The notes under the pieces are model-generated. The model made no database searches. It worked only from the letters and a program-made list of their open reading frames with translations, and had not been told where the DNA came from. Shown in pieces: positions 47,701 through 59,300 of a stretch of DNA of 64,000 bases. The translations under genes were made by a program, and so were the position numbers. The stretch covers positions 1-64,000 of the forward strand of contig JAQGDQ010000396.1 of the NCBI GenBank assembly GCA_030141605.1. Direction: 5' to 3'. Source of the DNA: Tubiluchus corallicola. Lineage: Eukaryota > Priapulida > Priapulimorpha > Priapulimorphida > Tubiluchidae. Numbering within the stretch: position 1 is the stretch's first letter; every line of letters begins with the position of its first letter.

Positions 47701-50700
47701 GATCAAAACACCAGTTACCTGTCTAGTTCTAACCAGGACTGTATCTTTCTGCCAGCGCCTCACTGCTATGTAAATATGGTTTGCGCAAATTTTTAGCATT
47801 TTCACTTATATGTATTAAGTTCTCGACTGCATCGTCACAGCAAAAGAAATTGCACATTTTGAAATTGTCTAGGTGATAAATAATTTTGTCAAGCCTTTCG
47901 GCCTGTCAGTGTGCATTGGTCTAGATTTTGGCACGTGCCGCAACTTAAATATGGCACTTCAATCTGGCTACAATTCCACATTTTCTATTATTGATGGACC
48001 TAAAGTAACACCTATGGCGGTGTTGATGATATTGTTTTTTGTATCTAATAAACCTTTATTATTGACTAATGTATTTGACTAGTGACTATTTAGTCAATAA
48101 AGAATTTGAAACCGGTAAATTTGTTTTGCTGAGGCACTTCGTTGTGTTTGATTTGCTTTTTTGGTATGTGATGTTTGGTGAACCTGAGAGCATTACTGCT
48201 TTCAAAATCTTGAATTCAAGATTCACCCAGATTTAATTCGACGGTCAGTGAGTGGCGAGAACATTGAAATGAACTTTCCACCTGTTTGTACCGAATATCT
48301 TCATTGACCTTTGCATGACCTCTGACCTTGGCCGAACTACCTTAAATGCAAAGCTTTAATTCAAAATTCAACATACATGTATAATCAGGATTACTACGTT
48401 TACTTTCGCTGCAGCACGAAATTTATTTTTCAAAAGCCATTGTGGTTTCACCACCCCAGTGTTCAATGCAATCGTGATGACGTCAGCTCTTTGTTAAAAA
48501 ATTCCATCTCATATCCCATATGCCGGCGCAATTGCCCCATTCAGTGGGAGCCAGACATATGGGTATGAAGTAATACGGGCAGGTGTGACATGTAGTCATG
48601 CATGGGCGAGCCAACTGTGTCACAATGAAGAAATGGATTGCACTACATATAAGTCTGCATATTGCGTATCTAATGATGCAACAGTTACGCGATGAAACTG
48701 CCCACACTTCAGGTATTTTTTCCTCATTGTAGACAGAAAAAACAATGAATCGTCGGTTCCATGTAACACCATGGTTTATTGGGGACAAAAACTGTGAAGA
48801 GAGCACGTCTAGGGGGTATTGGTTTGGCTACCTCTGCTTGTTGACGCCGCTGAGTGCATAGCGATTATTTAGAGCAACTTTAGAAAAAGCAGCTGCCGTG
48901 ATTTTGATATAGAATCATGCGCAGATGCAGTGGCAACAATACCCACCATTGTACAGCTTTTTTCTTTGTCACAGACATTATTATGTGTTGGCCCTATATA
49001 GGGGTGCTTGCAGGGTCAGTCCACAAAGGTCGTTAACATGGAAACTTGCACCATGTTTTTATCAGTACTAATGTACATCAAGGGTCTGCGATTAAAGCCG
49101 GGTCCTACATCGCATTGTAATTTTGATAGGTCGTGTCGAGAGTTGCATTACAGCACTCAGTGGTTGGCCCCGAAGTGCCCATTCTAAGGAGCAGTTGTGC
49201 CTGTAAGTGCCTATATAGGATAGGGTACTTTAAGTGCCCTGATAATGTAGAAATCCCAACTGAAAGATAAGTGAGAGCTAGAATGCTTGTTATGGCGTAA
49301 TACCATTATAACCCTAAGTGCCTCAGCTTGGCCCTTAGGGCCAAAACAAAACGCTTAAAAAGTATTTTTAATTTGTAAATGATTACCCGACCACGAAAAG
49401 ATCATATTACATTGTTAACAGTTGCAGTATAATTATGTAATTTCTGAATCCTAGAAATGCGAATGTCAAATTTTCAGTTAGATACACGTATATTCATTTT
49501 ATTGGAAAATTTAATCCGTTAATTAGCATCTATATAAGTACATGGCACTAAATGGTATGGTGATTCACCGATTCAAAACTGTTCAAATTAAGGCCCACAT
49601 TACCCCCACATAGTTATCCCTGAAATGAAAACATAATACATTATAAAAACTGTTGCTCATATCATTTCAACGCTGAGTAATAGCGCCCACTTTTGACAAC
49701 CGCCTGATAATTTCAGTGAAAATATGTAAATCTGAACGCTTTTTATATTCAAGAGATTTATAAAACTATGCTTGTTATACTTTAGTATATTTTTAATTTA
49801 TTTATTTTGTCAGCTGCAACAAAGTTCGCTTTTTACAAATACTTTTAACAAACAGTTCTCTAAATGACTGGATAATGAAGTGCTTTACATGTTTTTAAAA
49901 ACTCTAGGAAAGTCGTAAAACAAACGCTGTGTTTATGATCATGCCATCAAACAAGGACGCTGATTTACCTGTTAAAGGAGGATACTTCTATTCTTGTTTG
50001 CCTGGACCCACTTCTTTATAACAAGTAAAAAGGCTCGTCCAATGAAATCACCGGTGCGAGTATAAGACGCGTGACTTTGTTTGTTCTAAACTTCTTTGCT
50101 GAGGCGTTTAATTTCTGCAATCCACACCTGTCGCTATGTCCATGCTGGGGCGGATCTAAGATCGCAACTCCCAGTATTTTGCCTATATCGTTCCGAACAC
50201 ACACCCTCGACGATGCGTCTGCCTGGTGTATAGGTATATGGACATTTGATTGCTTTATTTCTGTGTGCACCTGCCGATTACAGTCGCGTGCCAATGCTCG
50301 CTACACGCCGCTGTCTCCGCGGGGTGAACTTTCTTTTCGACAGCTTCTCTTTTTAGCTCGGATCGCCTAAGATACCCCAGACATCCTATCCTTTAATGTG
50401 CGTACATTATAACGCCCCATAATTGTTACACACAGAGAGAGAAATCTGCAGCCGTTCATTGTAGGGCCAGGAGGTGATACCGGTCACCCTCAGTAAAATG
50501 GAACTGTCCGATGTGACCAAATTCTCGTCTGCTAGCTCGTCAAACAAATGTACTTTTCTGTTAGCGAAAATGTGGATAAATTACGGTAATTTTACGTTAC
50601 ACCTCTGTGTTATCAGCTGTCTCGTGCCATTCAGCGGTCATGCTAATTGAGCCCTCCCCCTCCCCATTCACCACCCTCCTCCTGACTGTGGGTAGCTCAC

Positions 50701-53288
50701 CTCCTGTTCCTGGCTGCCTTACAATAATGACCCTTTGTTAGGCATTACCACATCACAAAAAATGCCTTTGGTTTGTGCGTTTTCAGTTTTGGCAGCCTGC
50801 CAGTTTTTTCATTTTTTTTGTTCAGCTTCTGTTTTTTGCCATTAAAATATAAAACTTATTATAATTAGCTTACTATACCCTCAATATATTCATCATAGAC
50901 AATGCAGGTAACATCTTCAACCAAAACACTTACTAATTTTGTAAGGTTGTTAAATAAAATCGTATTTCCCTGAAATTCTTTCTAAGTCTAGTGCAAATTT
51001 AAGCATAAGGTGAAAGACTGACTATTAGATTAAACTAATTTGTTAATTCATACAGTAGAGATTTCTTTAATTCAACTCGAATCGCTGTCAGTTAGTCATT
51101 TACTTTCTTTCTCCGTGCAAAATGCATTGATTTGAAAAATTAAAGCAATATTATTAACATATTTCTTTAAAATGCTGATTTTAATCAAAAATATGAATTA
51201 AGCAGTAAATTAAATACAAAATTAAAATAAACTTACAAAAAAGTAGTTAGCAAGTAGGAATTTATAATATTTAACAAGTGGCAAGCGTTAAGGAGACGAT
51301 TTTTACAGAAAAGTATGGCGGTGTAATATCAAATTGGTACGGTAAATACAATGACAACAATAGAAAAAAAAATCGCTATAAAAACATGGCAATAATTCTG
51401 AAATAAAACATGTGCAAAGTGTAGGTATCCAATATTCCTGTGCCATCATTGCATTAATTTTTGTAGTTTTATTACTAGTGGGTTGATTAAATTAGACCCA
51501 AGGCTGCATCGTAATGTGGCTTTTGCTGCTGGCAATCCATTGTTAGTAAAAGCATGGCGTTTCTTTTTTCTTCCCCTGCTCTATTATGCTGGCAATTATT
51601 GATTAAGAAGCGTGTAGGCCGGAAGAACAGCTGCTTGAACAATAGCGTGACAGGTCACAGTAGCAGTTTAAAGAGCCAGGCTTTCTTCTTTGTCCTCTCC
51701 TTTCTTTTGCTCCAGTTGAATTTTAATACGACTTTAAAGACCACATGCTTGCTGGCATCAGTGGGCTGTGCCGGTATTTGGAGCGCGTCGCTATTTTGGT
51801 CCTGCTTGTGTGTTTGTGGTAGGACGCAAAAAAAGCTTGCGGTGGGCCATATGGCGCAACAAAGACGAAAATTACAGCGCTTATACAATTCGTGTAACAT
51901 GCCTGTTATAACGTTTTGTTCAAACGTATAAAAGATTTCTTGCATTGCCACAATGGAAGCTGTCATTAGGCTAGTACTTATTGTGCTTGTATTAATATGC
52001 TCCGTGTGTTTTTGTTGATACTTTCAGTAAATTCAACCAAGCAGATTTTTTAACTTGAAATTTATAGGTTTTTAAATAAGAGGACGCACCAAGAATAGCG
52101 GTTTCTTTAAATATATGTAGAGTATTTTAACCATAAAATGATAACATGATGATAAAAAGGCAATTTTTGTAAAAAAAAGAAAGAAACTTATATCGCTTTT
52201 TGGGTTCTTGAAAAATCTAACTAGTTATAAGTTACGCGCAAATTCTGGATTTCATGAAAAAGCAGTTTATTGCATTATAAATAACACCTGAAAATGTCTC
52301 TACATTGTATTATTCAGAAAAGACGCAAGACAACTATCACATTATACAACACTACATAATATCACCACACAATGTTGTCAGTCTTTGTAAACTCTGCACA
52401 GTTAGAAGGTAATTTGGAAAGCAGTTTCTGCTTGTTGAAGTTTCGATTTTTCTGCGCACTTTTGCAGCCTTTCGTCGGTTTTTAAAAATTTCTTTAAATT
52501 GCATGAACATTCTTTTCTCTATTCTCTTATATAGTCTATTCTAGTATATTCTATTCTAGTATTATTATTCTATTCTTACTATTCCAGTATAATTGTTTAT
52601 ATGCTGAAGTCTATGTTTCACAACAGCAGGCTTATAAACTGAAACCGGGCGTATTTTCTAAACATTTCTATAAAACTTCTCTTCATAAGTAATTTCAATA
52701 GCACGATTCTTGTTGACTTAACAAGAGAAGTTCAGTATAATTCAACAAAGCGGTAAACTCGCCACACTATACAGTTGAAATTGTTAAACTATGATTTTAC
52801 TTATTTAATAATCGATTTCTCAGGGTCAGTGATGCTGCTAGCTTATTTGATGAGTCCTGCTAGCTTATATGATAAGCCCATTATGATTGTTCAATATAGT
52901 GAAACTATGTACATAATAAGTTTAGCACCTGCCTATAGCGACGATATGCTAGGTAGAGGCACGTGGATCTAATTACCAACGATGGCCATCAATCCAACGT
53001 GGCCTCGTTAAAGACAATGGGAGCAAACATTAGGAATAAGACAGCATGTAATTGGTGTAATTTGGGCGCGTGTCGTATCCTTATTGTCACCTGTTTATTG
53101 TTTCTAATTCACCTGCAGTTGACTTTGTAAATGAAACTATCAGTGATGCCCACACTGATCCTCTTTTTCAATCCCTTTGCTTTTTCAGTTTCTTTTTCTT
53201 TGGTTGCCCTCTTCTTTTTTATCGCGGTTCTGCGTATGTTACTTTTCCCGTTCTACTCTTTCTAGCGCGCTTTCTCTTTCTCTCTGTC

Positions 53289-53339
<51 letters not shown>

Positions 53340-56300
53340 CTCCCCTTTTCTCTATCTCCGTAACATCTCTCTGGCATACCCTGTTGGCTTTTCCACGTTT
53401 TCATTCCCGTTTTCCCTTTATTGCTTTGCTTCGTAGTCGCCATCTCCTACGTAGCATAAAACCCTTTTGTTTGTAGTTATACATAATACTCACCAGTCAG
53501 GCTTTGAAAATTATTAAATGAACAGAATAGAATGCCACCGTGTTCTCGCGCTCCCCTTTAGTACCTTACCGACTTTTCCCCTTTCTTAAGTACTTCGCCC
53601 TTTAGTCCCTTACCCTCGCTCCTTTCTTCTTAACTTGCCATATACCCCCAACGACAATAATAAAAAGTTGCTTTTCATCCGAGACGAGTGATTTTTACAC
53701 GCAAAAGTTGTTTACTACTACAACATATACTAGAGATACTCAGATACCTGCAGACAGGTGTAGTGAATGCAGAATATTAGACCCTTGTCCTGCTGTTTGA
53801 TAACTATCATACATTTCACAAGTACTTAATGGTCGTTGTGGAAAGTAGCAATTCTCTAGGGGCGACACCTGTATGCAAATTAGACATTACAAATGGCTGC
53901 TCTTCGTTTCACGCAACCACCCGAAAAATTTAATTTTTTTCAAACTCGCTAATAAATTTTACTGAGCCAGACCTTGTATAAACAACGCGCGACATCAAAA
54001 GTCGGGAATAATTTAGTATTCAGTTGAAGTTTTATTAGCAGTATACATTTTTAATAGTTTCCAATTTAGTATTCTTGAATTTTGATCTCATTTTTATAAT
54101 AAAATTATGACTGGATTAAATTTTAACGCGATCTTGTGTGTTTACGCTGGTGCAGTTCTCTGTTATAATTTTGATGCAAAACTACTATAAGATTTTGACG
54201 TTTTATTTATTATTTTCTTTTCAGTTTTAACATCTATAAATCGCTTTTTGTATTTGAGTAGTTTCTGAAAACTTAAATTTTGGTAGATAAAGAGCCAAGG
54301 GGTGCGTCCATAAAGCGTAACAGCGCTACCGCTTTACCTGGCACGTGCCCTTGCCTAAAGGCTAGTTGTTCGCTCTCTAATTCTCTATTGCTTACATTTT
54401 CTTAACGTTTTTATGATTTTTCTTGGGCATGCATGATTTTCCTTAGGCTTGAGGGTAGGGGAATCCTGAGATGGACATTTCACGTGTACTCTAGTAACTC
54501 TATGACTTTATAATAATTATATTGATAAATCTAATTAAATTGATCGATGATGCACATGCTGAACAACTATATTCTTAATCTAAACAATGAAAGAATAATA
54601 ACGAAAGTTGTTAACCAATAAATCCCTAACTAACGGTTGTGATTAAATTTGTTGAGAGACCATTTTATGCGTAACCACAAAATACCTTTGATATTTGCAT
54701 GTGTTTGAAGGGCAAACGCGAAAGAAGAGCATGAAACGTATTGAAAGGTTAGATATAGATCTTAAAATGAAAATAGTTGCTCGACAAGCGACAGTAATAG
54801 TAGAAAAATTATCACGGGGCCATTACAGTTATTGAGGTTATCACATGCATAAAAGTTTGTCTTTTGAATGAAGAAAAGATCATTGGCAATATGAGCGCTA
54901 GTCTTGACTTTATGTATGCAAGGAAACCTGCCTCACACCAAACCAAGCCGCCGTCTCCCCCGAATCTTATACCATATAAAAATGGCTAATCAGTAATCAT
55001 AGGTATTTGTCTGTTTATCGCATTCACCAGTTCATCCGATATCAAAGCAACAAAAACTGAAATACAAGTTTAACAGTTAAATGACGAATTACATTACAAA
55101 ACGGTATGTCGCACTTAACAAATAAAGTCTCCAAGCTTTTAGCTGAATAGGGAATTTTGGGATAGCAGTACGGGGGCGCTTGGCAGCTTCAGTTATGTGC
55201 CATAATGATCGTCATCAACGTTTTGACTTCTTGTTAATTGCGAATGAAAACGTGCAACATACTTTAAATGGCTGCCGTAGAAAAAAGCTGAAATTTATTG
55301 AAATTCTAGACATATTACTTACCAGCACTTCTTAAAATTAGCACCTAATTTTACAGTTTACGCAGTGGGAAAATAAGAGCCAGGCAGAGAACTCCATGAA
55401 GAAGCAGGTCTGGTAGAAATTTTATGAATGCATGCGCAGCGTGAAGTTAGTTATATATTTATATAAAAACGTCAGGCACTAGGTATTCATACAGTCGAGT
55501 TTAGAACCTACTGAAGCAGATTTTAAAGAAACTACCCAGCCCCTATTCCTTGTTCGTGAGACACCGAGCGAATTTAAGATCTGATATTTTTGTCGCTAAC
55601 ACAAAGAACTGTTGACGGTTATTCTGAGGCAGTTATCCCGATTATCCCTGCAGCGAATGCCTTCCTGAAAGCTAACAAGACATATTCCTTAAGCAGACAA
55701 AGCGCACAGTAGATAAGAAACATCTTCAGATGGGACTTAATTTGAAAACAACTGCGCGGTGGGCACCCCGTCATCTTCGTGCCTATAACTCACAAAGAAA
55801 GATTCTTTTTCACTAAACATCTGTATGTCCATGATTCGAGATGGCGTATCCATTTCGAGGAACACGAGTTTCATTTTTAGAACGACAAAAACGAAGTCAG
55901 ATGCCTCAGATAACCATTCCCTGACTACAAACCGATATTTTCTACTAAAGTCAGGAACTCTCACCTAAATGTATGTGGTTGTCATGTGTTAATCTTGTTA
56001 ATTTTGCTAATTAATGCTAGTTTACCTAGTGGTTTTGTTGTTGACTGACGTAAATGTAACCATAATTGTGACCATAAGTTAAAATCGGCGAACGTCCCAC
56101 AAATTATTATCTCGCATGACTACAACCCAAATTGTAAGATCCTTAGTCCTGGAACCACACTGGTTCTTATACCAGCTCCTATCTTGAGCGTAATTTCTAA
56201 GGTATGTGATTTTGGAGGAGAACCTCTCCCGACCATCTGCCAAGACTTGAAGGCGAAACTGTTCATTTGCATTCAGAAACTTGTCGGTATTTTTTCGCTA

Positions 56301-59300
56301 TTCCATCGGTCAGTTGACGGGCGAGCAAGGCAAAAAGCGAATGATCTGCTGAAACAGACGTAATTACGTACCGACAACATGCAATTAAGCCGACACTGAC
56401 AGATTACCAGCAAATTTTTCGCTTTGAGTTCAACTTGTAAGAGAGACTTTGCAAACTACGAAATGAATGTTTTTCTTGAGTAAGAGAGAAAATTGAAATT
56501 GAACATGACAAAGAAAAATGAATAAAGGACACTAGTTTTACCGTTAATTTTTTACTTTTAGCAGATGTTCATTTTAGGCACGTTTGTAATACAACTGTTT
56601 CTAAGCTTAGGTAGAAATCATACATGTAGGTTAAATTAATTAACCAATAGCTAATAGTCTGATACTATGTCAAATAACCGTGATTTAAAAGCTTGATCAA
56701 TTGATCGCTTCAAATGGAACATACGTTTTTTATTAGGACAGTTTGCAAAAGCAGATTACATTACACTGTACATTGTCATATAATATGGTAGTGTTTCATT
56801 GATTGTGGTGCATTCAATCACTAATGTTTGTGGTGGCATGTTTTGTGATGTTCTACTTGCAACAGAGCGCGGTCTAGGTGCAGTTGAATAAGTTCATAGC
56901 GATCACTGACAAATCTTTGTAACTCCAGATAAAGCATGTATCATCAAGAGGGTTACAAGTTTGCTTTTTCGTGGGCTGGCATATGTATCCGAATTGAGCA
57001 AGTCGTGCATAAAAAATACAGTCTCTACATTTCTAAGAAATTTCTCCATTTATCACTATGCACATTTTGATGCATACTCTAATCTGCCCAAAATAGTTCT
57101 TTCGCAAAGGCCCTTATCACCAGCACCTGCGACTAGATATAGTGTGAAGCCGTTACGATAGATAAGTTTTTTTTTTCAACAAGGACTTTTGGTCCGTCTA
57201 GGTAGTCTAATATCAGCGATAAATTCCGAAAATGCTGTAAAGCAAGATCAGTCAGACGTGCCTGTACAAAATAACAAGTATGTCTGCCAGAGACCTCTTC
57301 CTCAAAAAACTTTTTATTTATGCCAAACTTTTGAACTGCAACCAGTTTCTACCTTTTTGTCGTGTAACTTCAAAATAACGCTGCTTTCCATCCTTCAAGA
57401 CATGTGTATTGTCACTGAGGTGCTTGCTATGAGAATTCTTCAGCGAGGACCCCAGAAAGACCATTCAGCATCAGCAACAATGCGCTCTGCATGTGAGGTC
57501 GGGTTGACCTGCTTGCCGTTTGCTTTGCTTACCGTTTTTTTAGACCACAAGGCCACTACCCCGTCTTGTTTCATTTCATATTATAAATTACAAATTATAC
57601 ATTCGCTGCTGAAATTGCCATGTCTTTGTGCATATAATAAGCTCTGCTGCCGCTTGTTGTTTAGCGTTTTTTAAAGCTTTTGCGGCTGCGGTTTATGCGG
57701 TAGAAATTGGAATAGAAATCCCGGGTAGACAGACCTACTTTCTGATGTGAGATTTACCCGAGATTTCCACAATCTCTGCACCGATTTTATCAAATTCTGT
57801 AGTCTGTCTTATTTCATTTTTACCAGCGTACTATTACAGTGTATTATAGAATCTTAAAATAAGGGCTGCATGTACAGGATAGCGTGGTCGTATATTGCGC
57901 ATTTGGCATTGTATCTTGATGTAGTACTACATAGCATTGTATCTGTTACTAGCATGATGTAATGCTGATACTGTCCATATGTGCGAAATAAAACGATTCT
58001 TATTCTTATCCAATTTCTTTATTAATATCTTAGATTTGGAGGTAAAAACTGGTTTACATTTGCGCGAGAAGTTAATTTGGGTTTTTAGTAATTCTGGTTC
58101 CAATGACAGATGGTTGAACTGTTTAATTAATTGCTAATGAATAGAAAACTTGGTTCAAACAGAAAAGTTGTTTCTTGTACCCGTCAAGACAGTCTCCTTG
58201 ATTCACTGAACTAGCACACTAAATACCCAATCTTGAGTAATCAATCTGCTTACTTCCGTAGCTATTCCCAATCCCACCCCCGCGGTGCGTTCCCTGAGTA
58301 TATGGTTCGCCCCTTCTCTCCGCCTCTAAATATTCAGTGTAAATGTCAAACTCTTCGTTTGTTCTTTTCTTTGGTAAAATTAACCTAATTTGCACGGCTA
58401 AAATTGCTACATTTATGTGGCCAGCATTTTTGCTAACAATTGGGCAGTTAAATGGCAAAAACGGTGGGCGTGAGAGTTGACCATCGGTTTCCCTACAAGC
58501 CATAGATCAGATTCTTAGGTAGTGGTCACCAGCAGCGGGTGGTTTCGTCCGGCTGGAAAAAATCGTAATTATTGAGGTGTTGGTAAATTAAGTTTCAGCA
58601 TTGAAAAAGAAATTGCAGCGTTTAGCCTCGCATATGAAGTGAATACTGAATGTCACCGCTGGAGATGAATTAATGTGGAAGTGGAAAATTTGTGAATGTT
58701 TCCACATACTGGTGGGAAAACATGAATCATTCAATAGCACAGCATTTCGGTTTTTCAACAATAATACTAAGGCATTTGTTACGAGCAAAGTTTAATAGAG
58801 AGGCATATATTTAGAAAAGTTTAGAAAAATTTTAGAAAAGAACTTCTGTGTAGATCTAGTGCTTTCAAAATTTACTCTTGTTCGTAAGTGTAACTGGTCA
58901 ACTTTTTAATTTGGTTTTTCGACTTTGTGTTTAATTATAATAGCTAAGTTGATAAGTGTGCGACGCAGATGGAAGTGTTAACACCACGAGCCTTTCAAAA
59001 CAGTCACAATTTCCCCACTTTAGTTATCGTCTTCCTCACTTAGAAGAGAGAAATACCCGAGTGGTCATGGTGTGTGTTTGCGAAATTGATCATCTCGACA
59101 CAAGTGATCAATTTCGTCATTGATAAGTTTCACATCACAGTGAGAAATTTGCTAAGCGCTTTATTCACTTTGTTGAAATCAGAATCAATCGGGCGGCAAG
59201 TCAGAATGCTTTTGTTTGTGTTTCAGATTTTAACTTCGCCACCAGTCCTGCTTCGATGGTGTGTGCAGCAAGTATAGGAGTGGCCGCACGAGGTCTCTTG

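Larger units (their letters stand above)
42718..59226 (+). other. Cyclin D intron 3
   Basis: 16.5 kb, the largest intron in the window. No recognised host gene inside. It holds TC microsatellites, a SINE-like element, small tandem repeats and several motif-dense or CpG-dense patches listed separately. The remaining sequence is AT-rich without recognisable content. Confidence 0.6.

Noticed and set aside
47873-48082. 69-codon frame reading [14 protein letters not shown]
   Set aside because: Superficially like an Hsp70/actin phosphate loop (GxDxGT), but nothing else of the fold follows.
50016-50294. Minus-strand 92-codon frame in the CpG islet
   Set aside because: CpG-rich sequence has few stops in any frame; no family or splice context.
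51554-51966. Overlapping frames of 125 and 103 codons on opposite strands in cyclin D intron 3
   Set aside because: No domain, biased composition, no splice partners.
57189-57674. 161-codon plus-strand frame in cyclin D intron 3
   Set aside because: Longest intronic frame, but it starts at a non-ATG codon, has no recognisable domain and shows no exon context; chance or old transposon sequence is more likely.
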